From Anthoceros angustus (lineage: Eukaryota; Streptophyta; Anthocerotopsida; Anthocerotales; Anthocerotaceae): a DNA stretch of 64,000 nucleotides. The first letter of the stretch is position 1. Every line of letters starts with the position of its first letter. The notes under the pieces were generated by a model. That model was not told where the DNA came from. It was given only the letters and a program-made list of their open reading frames with translations, and searched no databases. The position numbers and the translations under genes were made by a program. Below are positions 43,411-55,400 of the stretch, in pieces. Location of the stretch: assembly GCA_010909165.1 (NCBI GenBank), contig MU008169.1, positions 558,001-622,000 of the forward strand, given 5' to 3'.

Positions 43411-44875
43411 TATCCTATGTCGTGTAGTATGGGATTCGAGCCCAAGGAAATGGTCTGCTCTGTTTGCTTACTATTCACCTACTTCGGGTCCTAATTGACC
43501 CGGGCTGCTACCGTGACTAAAACCGTTCTGTCAGTTCTCCTTGATTGCGGGGGTGGGCGGCGGCCTCACCTTTCTTGTGATCCACTAGACCGACCACGAT
43601 CGTTGCCCAACACCGCCCGACATCCACTTGCTTGGGAGAGGAGGGCGGGGAGGAGGCGGACCACGCACGACGTGACCCCGATCGGGCCTATTATGGCGAT
43701 CGGCTGGCGGCGTGGGACGGCGATGTTCAAGATACCAACCTACCCTCCCGACGAACCGCACCGGAGTGCGTACTACTCTTCTCAACATTAGCGCCTGGAG
43801 GTTACAGCCTCGAGCTCAGCCGTACCACCGTCCAAACCCCTACTTTATACCCTCCGCTCACCTTCCTTCATATTCCACAACTCACACTATCGTACAGGCT
43901 CGGTATGGTCGAATGTTTAAGGACTCGTACCCGTCCTTGTATTCTCGTCCATCTGGGAGCCTTCTCTCCCGCTCCACTCTCGTCGCTCTCGTTTGTACTC
44001 TGCGGTGCCTCAGGTTGGGGTCGTGCGATTCGACGAAGGCCAAGCTGCAGCACCTCCGCGTCCACGCCCGCACGGCCTAGCTAGTCCGGGCTCTACATGC
44101 CCTCCCCGGCGGTTGGCTTCTCTTGTCCGCTCCGGTCTTCTTGTCACCTGCATCTCACCCTCGAGGAGCAAGGATCGCGACTCCTCTGCACCTGCAATCA
44201 CCTTCACGCTTTAGGGGGTTCGTCACCAGAACCTAGATAGACCTCTTCGAAGAAGTCCGCTCGCTCGGTGACTCGGGTCTCGCACTAGTACTTGGCTCAT
44301 AGGAGCCTGTATGCACAGTGCGGTATCAACCTCAAAAGGAAAATCACATTATTTTGGGCGGCAACCCCCTCTTGTATTGCTCCTTAAGGTAGTGCCGTTA
44401 TTACATCCCTAAAACTAGCCCTACCGCCAGCTACCTACACACGCGCGAGTGACCCCATACCTACGTCTACGGCGATGGGGTTGCTGTTGACTGCGGCTGA
44501 CTCCCGCATCCGGCAGCCCAATCCCTAGCCCTGACGCCGGAGGAGCGCCCAGCCTGATTATTCTTGACCCCTGCAGTCAGTCCTGCAGAGGCCCGACCCC
44601 CACCTCGAACCCAGTTGGGCCGTCCCACCGGAGGCGGGCTAACAACCGCTATCACCATTAAATCCTCCTCCTGCGGCTTCACCGAAGCCTAAACTGAGGT
44701 ACACCCCTTGTACCCTAGTGGGACCCTTACCCCCTAGTCCGTCCGAGGTCCGTTCATCTTGCGGCTGCTGGGTCTGTCCTCCGGAACCAAACAAGTCCCC
44801 CTTTAATGCGAGACCTCGACCTCTGGCACTGGGGCGAACCTCGAAGACTTCCCAAGACCGGTCCATCTTCCCATC

Positions 44876-44980
44876 CCGACCCCGACCCCGACCCCGACCG
44901 CGATCTCGACCCCGATCGCGACCGTGACCGCGACCCCGACCCCGACCGCGACCCCGACCCCAACCGCGACCCCGACCGGT
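44876..44980 (+). repeat. Hexamer array (CCCGAC)n
   Basis: About 17 hexamers of CCCGAC with CGCGAC and CTCGAC variants. On the plus strand it encodes an Asp-Pro/Asp-Arg run and on the minus strand a Gly-Ser/Val-Gly run; neither is likely to be a real protein. Confidence 0.9.
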
Positions 44981-45249
44981 GCAGAGAAGTGCCGACTTCC
45001 CATCCGATCATAGCTCTCTGTGAGGCTCGTATCTCGGGACCTCGCCTTTTTCCACAAATAGGGCAAGGGGTGTCCCAAGCGGAAGCTGAAGAAAAAGGCC
45101 CTAGGCCAGAAAAAAGGAATACCAAAAAAACGCTAACATGGAAACACCTTCACGGTCCACGCGATCGATAATCGCACAACTCCAAACAGAATATATGTGC
45201 CACGCGACCCCGCTCCAGCCGACCCGGCCAAGCATTGCCCCAACCTATA

Positions 45250-45360
45250 GATGAACCTGGGCCCCACCACTCCCCGGGCCAAAGGTGGGCCCCATTACTC
45301 ATAGGGCCCAAAGGTGAGCCCACCGCTCCCAGGGCCCAAAGGTGAGCCCCACCACTCTCG
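45250..45360 (+). repeat. Tandem repeat of about 30 bp, three to four units
   Basis: Units contain GGGCCCAAAGGTGAGCCC and CACCACTC, with small differences between units. Confidence 0.75.
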
Positions 45361-46542
45361 GCAACCAAAGCCGATCGCGGATGCACCCTAGCAGAGAAGA
45401 AGACCTGCCGGGGCAACCCCCATGCAGCCCGGCTGGCGGTGAGCACCGCAAACCATGCAAATTGGGACACCACGAGCTCCCCACGTTGCCAAGAAGACAA
45501 TAAGATGTCGCCGACCAAATTCTTTAGTCACGCGCCCACCCCCACATAACAGAACATCGGGCTTCCTCGGCCTCCGAACGCCGGCCATCAGCCCATTCCT
45601 TGCCAACGACGCCGCCTGACGCCACGCTACGCCGCCACGCACCGCCCGACGACGCCACACTCGCCGCTAGCCCCGCAGCCTCACCCGCCTTAGCGCATCA
45701 CCGACCGCCGCCGTCGCATTATGCTTGGTCGCTCGCCGCTTGGTCGCCGCTCGCCTTGGCGCTTGCCTCCTTCGATGAGGAAGTTCCTTATAAGTAATAA
45801 ATAAAGATGAATGATCTCATCTACGCCAATTCAATGTTGAAAACAAGATCCTTAAAAAAGGAGTTTCCTATTGTGTGAAGAACAAACATCTATTGTTAAA
45901 CTTCAAAATATAAATATAATAATTAGTAGTCATCAGAATCCAGTCTAGTCTAGTTTTTGGTGTATATTTAGTTATCGGGTCTACTTGCACAAAAAAATAG
46001 GTTATCGGATCTTGACTACTAAAAATCTCTATATATGTAGATTTTGTGGTCATCTATTATTCATTTATTTTTTATGAGACTTGTTTGCTTTGAGAGAGTA
46101 GATTTTTATTAGAGCCTATGCTACGTATTAACTTTGGTTTTGGGTCAAGCTATGTTTAATTATGTCTTGATGGATAAAGAGTCACTATATATGTAGATGT
46201 AGTATTCATTTATTATTTGTTTATTTTTGGAAAATAATTCGGTTGAGACAGTATATTTTTATTAGAAGTTATGCTATAAATTGATCTATCAGGTTTGAAG
46301 GGTCCTATTTCAACGAAGATATTTGAATTGTGGCCTCAAGCCTTACTACGAAGGAGATATTCGAGCTATGGGGTCCTGAAGGGTGTTACAACATGAGACC
46401 TATTACGGGCTATATGGTAGAGATCTCATGGCTAGGTTGTCACTCATCAAATGTGAGATGCAATATATCAAAAGCGAATACAATCAATACATGTACGTGA
46501 TTTACTTGTCTCACATCGCCTTCACTATTATCTTCAACAAAA

Positions 46543-47181
46543 ATGGATGCAGAAGAACTTGAAAAGGGAGAACTGGTCTTGAACAACATAAATGGAGAAG
46601 AACGTGAAGAAGGAGAGCTACTAGTGAACGACATGAATGATGTACTATGGTGCAATCACCAAATCTTATGTTTGCAAGGTAGTGAACTCCAAATGGTCAA
46701 CTGGGAGCGTGTGTATGAGGTTATCCAAGCTCATATAGATGTAACATATGCAAATGCAAGCATCCATGTGAACATGTGTAAATGGTCAAGACATGTATTA
46801 GACCTACATGCCCTAGCAATCGAGTGTTTTAAAAGATTTTGGATGGAAGTACTGCACGGTCGGCTAAGTAAGGATCCATTACCGGTATTCAATCAAGGAC
46901 TGAAAGAACTAGCGGATTTGGAGGAGGGCATAAGATCTACAATGACATTAGTGACAATAAGAGGTATGGCTCCCAGAGATCGGGTGGATCAATTCTTGAA
47001 GAACTTTGTAGAACAAATGAACTACTTTGTTCCTAAGCTACAATGTACAACATTTGAAAAAAAATATGCAAGACGTTCAGTAAAATTCTTCACCAAAGCC
47101 TTGCAACTAATCAAAAGTCCAAAGGAGGCTTGGAATTACAAATTTGATGTTGAAGCAGAGTTGTTAAGTCACTTAGAATAA
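46543..47181 (+). CDS. Unrecognised 212-aa protein (copy 2)
   Basis: Same length as the copy at 8441-9079, from ATG to TAA with no break, about 90% identical in protein. Conserved parts include the stretch LSKDPLPVFNQGLKELADLE and the basic end KKYARRSVKFF. Differences are spread over the protein and more change the amino acid than are silent by hand count. Promoter and terminator regions are also duplicated. Function unknown; no motif seen. Both frames staying open while the BTB neighbour broke is the only hint of function. Confidence 0.55.
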   Translation: MDAEELEKGELVLNNINGEEREEGELLVNDMNDVLWCNHQILCLQGSELQMVNWERVYEVIQAHIDVTYANASIHVNMCKWSRHVLDLHALAIECFKRFWMEVLHGRLSKDPLPVFNQGLKELADLEEGIRSTMTLVTIRGMAPRDRVDQFLKNFVEQMNYFVPKLQCTTFEKKYARRSVKFFTKALQLIKSPKEAWNYKFDVEAELLSHLE

Positions 47182-47819
47182 ACTTCTTTTCAGGAGGTTT
47201 TTGCAAATATGTACTTTTCTTTTCTTTTGTGTAATCTATAAGAACATTTGGAAGGGTATGTACTTTTCTTTTCTTTTGTCTAATCTATAAGGACATTTGG
47301 AACGGTTTTAACATACTGTTTATCCATTTTTCCAAAGTTCTCTAATTTTTGAAGAGGATGGATCTTCGTAAGACTGCAGGTTTATCTTAGAACTAGGCCT
47401 TGCATTCTTTCCATTCTTTCCATTCCATGTGGGTATTTATTGTTCTCCAGCCCGATGGCCTAATTATTTGGCCTGCCATCCCACCATAGCCGAAGAGAAG
47501 GAAGCTCACTCGGCGAAAATGAGATGGGCAAACTAGAAATTAACAACAAAAGTTCAACTACAGGGAAAATCTGGGTAGAGACGACGGAGAATTTGGAATG
47601 TTGTTCAGACTGCAAGGCAGTCTCTATCTTATTGGCCCCAACCCTTCGCTTCCATGGTCTTTGCTTCCATGATCTCTGCTTTCTACTTATCTCATCTGAG
47701 TAAACGTCTACGTAGCCCTTTCATCTACGTAGCCAGCTCCTGTACAGAAAGTGAGGTATGCCTGTTGCGTTCTGCAGCGCAAGGCGAGATGTTGGACAAT
47801 GCACTGCACGATCCTCCTC

Positions 47820-49525
47820 TCAAGCTCCTGGCGCCTTGGGCCTTATGGTGAGCTCTGCTCGTAAGTGCAACACCCCTTCATGGAAATAGGGGCTGGCCTC
47901 AGACATGAATTGTGACCAGGGTAGAGCGAAGAGATTTTTGTAGCCCACAGCTTTGCCTCCCGTGAACAAGTAGTTGCCCTTGGACTTCGAGACGAACTCC
48001 CAGCTCGGTTTCATTCGGGCTGCAAACTCGTAGCTCACCTCAAAGCTGACTGTACCTTTCCCCTGCATCCCCAGAAAAAGGCCGAAGCAGCGAAACTGAT
48101 GATCCGCGATGCAGTGGGCGGACAAGAAAAAACCCTGCCAACCGAGGTGAAACGCCTGCGAGTACACCCGCCCCTCCGGCCAGAGGGCCTTGCATTCCTC
48201 CATCTTGAGATCGAAGAAGACGAGACACTGCTGGTAAGGAGAATCGAACTCCACCAGCTTCACGGGCCTGTACTTGTAGGCCCTCTCACAGAATCTCCGG
48301 TGCCCGGCCTCCTCCTGAGCCAGCTGCTTCTGCCGGTAGGGCGGCTCAGCCCTGAAGGTGAGAGCCTCGAACACCAACTTCGAAGCCAGGTCGTGATCAA
48401 AATCATTGCAGTTGAGCACCTTCTTCAGCCTCCTGCTGGACATCATAGGAAACCGGATAATAGACACAAGCCTGGAAGCCAAAACCTCCCTTATCCTCCG
48501 CCTTGGTATAATGCGCCCTAACCCACTTGAGGGCAAAATCATACACCGCATCCTCGGAAGCCACCTGCAACCCATCACTGGACAACACCGCCTCCACCCC
48601 CGCCAACGGCAAGCACATCACATCCTCCGAGAACCGCCCGAAATCCTTATACTTCTCCGCCAGAAACTCCCTCGCAGCCTCGGTCAGCGGCTGGACTGCG
48701 TCCGGGGACAGCACACTGGTGGGCAGGTCCAGGTACAGCAGCGCGGACTCGATGGTCATGGGCATGGTTCGCAGCTGCCTGCTGCAGGCCCGCATGCAAG
48801 AAGCCACCTGGAACTTATCCGCCGCCATGAGCACGTCCAGCATGGTGGCCGGGGTGCTGGCCTGGATCCGCCCGCTGTACATGAACTGCAGCAGGTCCAG
48901 CAGCGCCGTCTCCTCCCCCACGCAGATGCGGAGCTTGGCGTCCTTCTGCTCCGACTCCCGCATCCCGTTGGAAAAGAGCTTGTAGAAGAAGGGGCTCTTC
49001 GCGGCCAGGATGGCGGAACTGATGTGAATCACCTTGCTACACACCACGGTCCCGCTGCTCATGTTCCAATAAGAGCACGCCCCCGACCCGGCGTCCTCCT
49101 CCGGGAGTTGGGGCGTGCTCCCTGGAGCCGTAGGGCTCCTCCACCATGGCCACCACGTCCTCGTCCCTGCACTCCTGCGGCCCGTCGTCCTCCACCAACT
49201 GGTACCCCCCATCCCCCATCCCCCTGCTGCGCCTCCTGCACCTCCTCCGTCTGCTCCAGCATCGTTGACTCCCCTCAGACCCTAGCTTGGAGTGAGCTCC
49301 CTCGGCCGCGCCTCCCCCGCACTCCCGCCTCCGCTTCTTGTGCCTGGCGGCCCACATGTGGGCCAAGGAATTGCCGTCCCCATCCCCCTTCACGTCCGAC
49401 GGCCCTGCCACAATCTCAATGCGCAGAATTCGATCGGAGAAGTTGCTGTCGTTGAAGGCGAAGGCGAAGTCCGGGGCGTCTGCCGTGCCCTGGTTGAACT
49501 CGTGGTCCATGCTGTGCTGCTCCAT
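47820..49525 (-). pseudogene. BTB/POZ-BACK (LRB/POB1 family) pseudogene
   Basis: Duplicate of the intact gene at 9795-11510. The ATG (49,525) and first 85 codons are kept, then a run of five C becomes four near 49,265 and the frame is lost. More length changes occur near 49,100 and 49,210. A two-base loss near 48,492 (CTTCTGTCC to CTTATCC) splits the BACK region. Near 48,095 the conserved block [14 protein letters not shown] has shrunk to [12 protein letters not shown]. The BTB domain and the C-terminal region are otherwise nearly identical to copy 1, so inactivation is recent. Confidence 0.9.
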
Positions 49526-50171
49526 CGCTTCCCTTCCCTCTGCTTACTTCTTCCTCGCTTTGCTTGCGCTCACTCGCCCGCAGCTGTCATCCGCAAGCTA
49601 CAGCCTGCAAGCCTGGATCTCCGTCATCTGCTCCCTCTTGCTTCCGCAGAATGGCAGCCCGAGCCCTTGCCCGTCCCCGTTCCCATTCGGCACCCGGCCG
49701 AACAGGGCGGGTCGGGGCCTGGGCGCGGCGATCAGGTCACCACCACGGCAGGTCAGATTGGCCTCGCTGCGATGCCGGTGTCCTGGCCGCTCACTCTCGC
49801 CTGCGCATGCCGTCAAAGAAAAATGTGAGCGTTCGGAAGCCCAAGGGCAAAGCGAGGATCCCGTTGCGCCCAAGGAGGAGGAAGAAGAAGAGCATCCAAG
49901 CGACGATACGCCGGCAGAAACGCGGGAAACCGAAACGGAATGGAAGCCCTGCTCTTCCTCTAAGAAGGGAGTCTCCAATACTATTTCAAATCTGGTTCAA
50001 CTGAATTCGGTCCAAAATGGTCGTCAGTCTGACCTAAGGATTAGGATTGGGACAAGGACTAGGAAGAGACCTGATTACCAAAAAGGGATGCCACACTTGC
50101 TGTAATGTAGAGGAAAAAAATGCACAATGGGTATTGTATACGTACGTGTGTAGGTACAATATTATGGCTCT

Positions 50172-52402
50172 TCAGGGCGCCCCTGATACCAGGACCGAGA
50201 GATCTCGCTTCTGCTGTTTCCTAGCCATGGTCAAGTCGCTGCAGAAACATCTCCTGAGCTTCTCTTGGGTGTAGCCTGTTGGGGATAGTATGAAGTCATC
50301 GTGTACATCCAGCTCCTGCGCAGCAAGCACGGGTTAGAAGGAGGATATGGGGCGGGACATACGAGGGTGTGTTCTTGCTACGGGGCAAGGCAAGCTGGCA
50401 CCTGTAGAAGGTGGCGAACAGACTTCAAGAACTCCACATCCTGATCTGATGCACAGCCTGTACTGTCCTGGGCTTTGAGCAAGTTGAAGCCAGCTTGCAG
50501 GAGGCCGCGGATTCGGTAGCGGAGAACTATCTGGCTTCTGCTGGCCAGAACATACATGCATTTTATGTAAGGCCGCGTGACATGAGGAAAAGACTCTACG
50601 AACGCAACCGTCACCCCTGCTCACCTGAAGCAGATCACCCCTTCGTCATACAGAGTCGGAGTTAAGACCGAGTATGATCTGCACAAGTTTTGGCCACGGG
50701 AAGGTTAGGAAGTGAATTAGGAAAGTGAAACCTTCAACACTGTGACAGAGGTGAGGCTGGCTGACCGTGCTCGTTCAGCCAGAACTTCATGGTTGAGTTC
50801 ACGGCAGTGAGAAACCACCATCGTAAGCCAAAGTTTGTATCGCTTCCACAGTCTCGCCACTTCTCTCCACAGTGACACCCCAGCATGCCCAACTCCAAGG
50901 TTGAAGTTCCTTCCTTCATCGGTGTTTTCCAGACTCGAAAACTGAGTCCATTTGCCTGAGTTTGATACCGACCTTTCGTCAGCACCGAACAGCTTCGGGT
51001 AACGCAACAAGCATGCCCCCTCATCTTCGGTCGGGAGTGTAGCATGAAAGTTTGTGCTGCATAGAAACTATCACACTCTCCTAACATCATGCAGTGACTA
51101 TTATTATGTGTAGAATGGGTGCACCCACCTTTCGAGCCATCTTCGCTCCAAACTCCTGCCTTCACGTGGCGTGCATTTGGAATTTGATGTTGCTGCTCAC
51201 TGCTGCCGCTACTACAGTGAGCAGGCTCTTCTTGAAAAGCAAAGTCTGCAAGGAGCAAGTTAGCCATGTAGTCCGTCCTGTCAATGAAGGCCACACCGAA
51301 GGCTTCATAGAGTAGACTCCAATTGTTCACTGTCAGCTTCCGCATGATGCCTCGGAAACCTGATGAATTGTAGCGACCGTCTGGCTTGCCCGACTCCCAC
51401 CAAATATTCATGGCACATTTGAGAAACTCGTAACCTTTTCTATACACATGGAACTTCTGACTGACACGATCAGACACAGTCATATTCTTCACACCTGTCC
51501 ATCTGCACGCGACAAACCCGACAACATGTCAGCAACACATGAACCACCCCACATATTCGTAGACCCACCCTTGCTGCTAAGGCTTCAAGACGGTACCTGG
51601 GACAGCTCTTGTCCCCGCAGTTGATCAATGGCCCAACCTTAATACCCAGGGCATTCCACAATCCATCCTGCAGGCCCACGGAGTACCAGCGCTTGCAGGT
51701 TTGCGTGACCGAACATAGATCACGAATACTCAGCCTCTTCCATATGTTAGCCAGTAACTCATCTGGCAGGTCGTCGCAGGACAATCTACACCCCAGCTCT
51801 GTTCCGGCCTCTACGTCTTCCGTGCCCTGGCAGTGGATCCCGGCCTTGCAAAGTCCCGGATCTCCTGCCACGCCAAACTCAGAGGCTCCTTCCTCACAAT
51901 CCTCCAATTTCCAAACCCTAGACCCAGGCCCGCAACCCGCCTCACGAGCTTCAAGCTTCCACGCCTTCTTTCTCACACTGCGTGCCACAGCCACGCCCCG
52001 ACGCTCTTGGCTTGAACGTGTCCATCTGCCTCACCGCCAGACGACGTCAGAGGATGCCTCATTATCGAAACCTTCCGCCGCTTTGCATCCTTGCAAATCT
52101 CGATGGCCCAGTCAGGGAATGCAAACGTGAGCCTGGCAGCCGGCACAACGGTCGACGACGACCTTGCCGCACCTGCATCCAACACCCGGTTGAGATCCAG
52201 GCCGCATGCACCATCTCGCCACCGAAAATGGCACTCGCGCAGCCAAAATTCACCTGGACTCGAATCAAGCCTGGAAGCGGGATTCTCAGGCTTCACAGGA
52301 TTTTTCAGAAACGAGGGCTGCCAGTGCCACGTCCAGCGCAGCGTCTATCTCGTCTTCCGTCCCGACCTCGCTCGCACACGCTGGCTCCGCCATGTCCTTC
52401 AT
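50172..52402 (-). CDS. F-box gene A (exon 1 frame disturbed)
   Basis: F-box protein, probably the substrate adaptor of an SCF ubiquitin ligase; the target is unknown. Exon 1 (52402-51597) starts MKDMAEPAC and contains the F-box LPDELLANIWKRLSIRDLCS...TCKRWYSVGLQDGLWNAL. Donor GTACCG; a 94-bp intron; exon 2 from 51502 (WTGVKNMTVSDRV) continues through FGVAFIDRTDYMANLLLADF to about 51,000. Further exons carry VSLWREVARLWKRYKLWLT (about 50,880) and TLYDEGVICF (ending 50625). The next has SQIVLRYRIRGLLQAGF (50537-50402) and the last ELDVHDDFILSPTGY...LVSGAP-stop (50315-50172). The region after the F-box matches no domain I know. Exon 1 has two one-base changes relative to gene B (extra G near 52,317, missing C near 52,004), which break the frame; errors in homopolymers are possible. 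Confidence 0.7.
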
Positions 52403-55400
52403 CAGCTGCGAGAAGTTCTCACTGCCATCGCTCCTCCAGTAGCTTGTTCCCCGGGACCGGCTACATTTTGCACATTAATACCTATCTATGCAGCTCTATG
52501 CAGCTTAACGATTTTAATCATTATTAAACCTCAGAAGAATGAAGTGTGATCAACATCCTCCAGGCTTCACGACATTGGTCCCCTCCCATCTGCCATGGGA
52601 AACTAAATGGCCAATCTACAAGATGTTACAATCGCAGCCGGACCCCTTTCCCATTTCGCACCCCATCAGCAGGGCGAGTCGGAATGAATTCAGATCTGCC
52701 AAACTCTTTGGTTCAAATGTTCGGTGGAACATTGTAAGATAGAGCCAACCTCAAGCAGTACGGCAATCACCTGACTACAATTGCTGTGATCTTATCACTA
52801 AGTAGGTGGTACATAAGAGGATGCACAATGGGTATATACATAGGTCCAATAACCTGACTATTCAGTCTCGCTTCTGGTGTCTCCTAAAGCGCTGCAGAAA
52901 CATCTCCTGAGCTTCTCTTGGGTGTAGCCAGTTGGGGCTAGTATGAAGTCATCCTCTACATCCAGCTCCTGCACGACACGCAAGAGTTAGGAGGAGGTTA
53001 TGGGTCGCCTAATAGGAGGGCGGTAGGCAAGCCAGGCACCTGTAGAATATGGTGAACACTTTTCAACAACTCCTCGTCTTCATCTGATGCACATCCCGCA
53101 CTGTTGTGGACTTTGAGCCAGTCGAAGCCAGCTTGCAGGAGGCCTCTTATTCGGTAGCGCAGAACGATCTGGCTTCTGTTCGCCCCAGCACACATGCATT
53201 TTCTGTAGGGAGATGTGACATGAGAAAGAGACTGTACGGATGCAACCATTACCCCTACTAACCTGAAACAGATCACCCCTAGGTCATACAGTGTCGGAGG
53301 TGCGAACAAAGTGTGTGATCTGCACAAGTTTTGGTCCTGGAAAGGTTAGAGAGTGACTTAGAGGAACGTGAATCCTTCAACACTGGGTTAGATGTGAGGC
53401 TAGCAGACCGTCGTCGTTTAGCAAACCGTTCATGCCACCAGAGTTCACGGCTGTGAGATTCGATTATGGTGAGCCAAGATGTGTATCGCCTCCACAGCGT
53501 CGCCACTTCCTCCAGAGGACACCCCAACATGATCGATTCCGAGGTTGGACTTCCTTCCTTCATCGGTGTGGTCCTGACTCGAAAGCTGAGTCCATTTGCC
53601 TGAGCATGATAATGAGCTTCTGTCAGCAACGAATCAGATTCGGGTAACACAACAAGCAGCCCAGCTGCGCTCATCTTCGGTGGCAGTGTAGCATGAAAGT
53701 CTATGGTCCACACATCGTATCACCCTTTCCTAACATCATGCAGACTTCTGTGATGTCTACAACGGGCGTACACACCTTTGGAGCCATCTGTGCCACGAAC
53801 TCCTGCCTTCACGTACCGTTCATTTGGAATTTGATGTTGCTGCTCACTGCTGCTGCTACAGTACAGTAAGCAGGCTCTTCTTGAAGAGCAAAATCTGCCA
53901 CGAGCAAGTTTGCCATGTAGTCCGTCCTGTCAATGAAGGCCATGCCGAAGGCCTCATATAGTAGATTCAAATCATTGCACGCCCGCCTCTGTAGAATAAG
54001 GGGAACATGTTGCGGAAAGCTCGTAAAGTGAGCCGACCGGCCACAACGTCTGGCTTGCCCGTCTCCCAACAAGCATTCATGATCCATTTCACACAGTCGA
54101 TAAATGACGCACATGTCTTCCGCCTGATACGGAACTTCTCAGTGACACGGCCACACAGAGTCATATTCTTTACACTTGTCCATCTGCACAGAGCAAACCC
54201 AACTACATGTCAGCAAAACATGAACCACCCCACATACTTGCATGGCTACCCTTGCTGCTAATGAGGCTTCAAGACAGTACCTGGGACAACTCTCGCCCAC
54301 ACAGTTAATAGTTGGCCCAACCTTAATACCCAGGGCATTCCACAATCCATCCTGCAGGCCCACGGAGTACCAGCGCTTGCAGGTTTGCGTGACCGAACAT
54401 AGATCACGAATACTCAGCCTCTTCCATATGTTAGCCAGTAACTCATCTGGCAGGTCGTCGCAGGACAATCTACACCCCAGCTCTGTTCCGGCCTCTACGT
54501 CTTCCGTGCCCTGGCAGTGGATCCCGGCCTTGCAAAGTCCCGGATCTCCTGCCACGCCAAACTCAGAGGCTCCTTCCTCACAATCCTCCAATTTCCAAAC
54601 CCTAGACCCAGGCCCGCAACCCGCCTCACGAGCTTCAAGCTTCCACGCCTTCTTTCTCACACTGCGTGCCACAGCCACGCCCCCGACGCTCTTGGCTTGA
54701 ACGTGTCCATCTGCCTCACCGCCAGACGACGTCAGAGGATGCCTCATTATCGAAACCTTCCGCCGCTTTGCATCCTTGCAAATCTCGATGGCCCAGTCAG
54801 GGAATGCAAACGTGAGCCTGGCAGCCGGCACAACGGTCGACGACGACCTTGCCGCACCTGCATCCAACACCCGGTTGAGATCCAGGCCGCATGCACCATC
54901 TCGCCACCGAAAATGGCACTCGCGCAGCCAAAATTCACCTGGACTCGAATCAAGCCTGGAAGCGGGATTCTCAGGCTTCACAGGATTTTTCAGAAACGAG
55001 GCTGCCAGTGCCACGTCCAGCGCAGCGTCTATCTCGTCTTCCGTCCCGACCTCGCTCGCACACGCTGGCTCCGCCATGTCCTTCATCAGCTGCGAGAAGT
55101 TCTCACTGCCATCGCTCCTCTCCAGTAGCTTGTTCCCCGGGACCGGCTACATTTTGCACATTAATACCTATCTATGCAGCTCTATGCAGCTTAACGATTT
55201 TAATCATTATTAAACCTCAGAAGAATGAAGTGTGATCAACATCCTCCAGGCTTCACGACATTGGTCCCCTCCCATCTGCCATGGGAAACTAAATGGCCAA
55301 TCTACAAGATGTTACAATCGCAGCCGGACCCCTTTCCCATTTCGCACCCCATCAGCAGGGCGAGTCGGAATGAATTCAGATCTGCCAAACTCTTTGGTTC

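Larger units (their letters stand above)
43420..45590. other. GC-rich low-complexity region without a supported gene
   Basis: Overlapping frames on both strands (for example plus 43,632-44,084) are Arg/Pro/Ser-rich and match nothing. The region includes a CCCGAC hexamer array (44,876-44,980) and a repeat of about 30 bp with GGGCCCAAAGGTGAGCCCCA at 45,250-45,360. Retroelement LTR sequence is possible but I found no paired copy. Confidence 0.45.
45590..50662. repeat. Block D, copy 2
   Basis: Matches 7,590-12,636. The left GC-rich part is longer here (45,600-45,770, CGCCGCTCGCC-rich). The 29-bp array has one unit instead of four. The order and orientation of the 212-aa ORF, BTB gene and F-box 3' exons are the same; here the F-box gene continues to the right. 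Confidence 0.9.

Noticed and set aside
43495-44214. Plus-strand frames of 98-150 codons
   Set aside because: No domain, no conserved partner, overlapping frames on both strands in GC-rich DNA.
44300-44350. GCGGTATCAACC as an LTR end plus primer-binding site
   Set aside because: Resembles the TGGTATCAGAGC initiator-Met site only in part, and no paired LTR was found.
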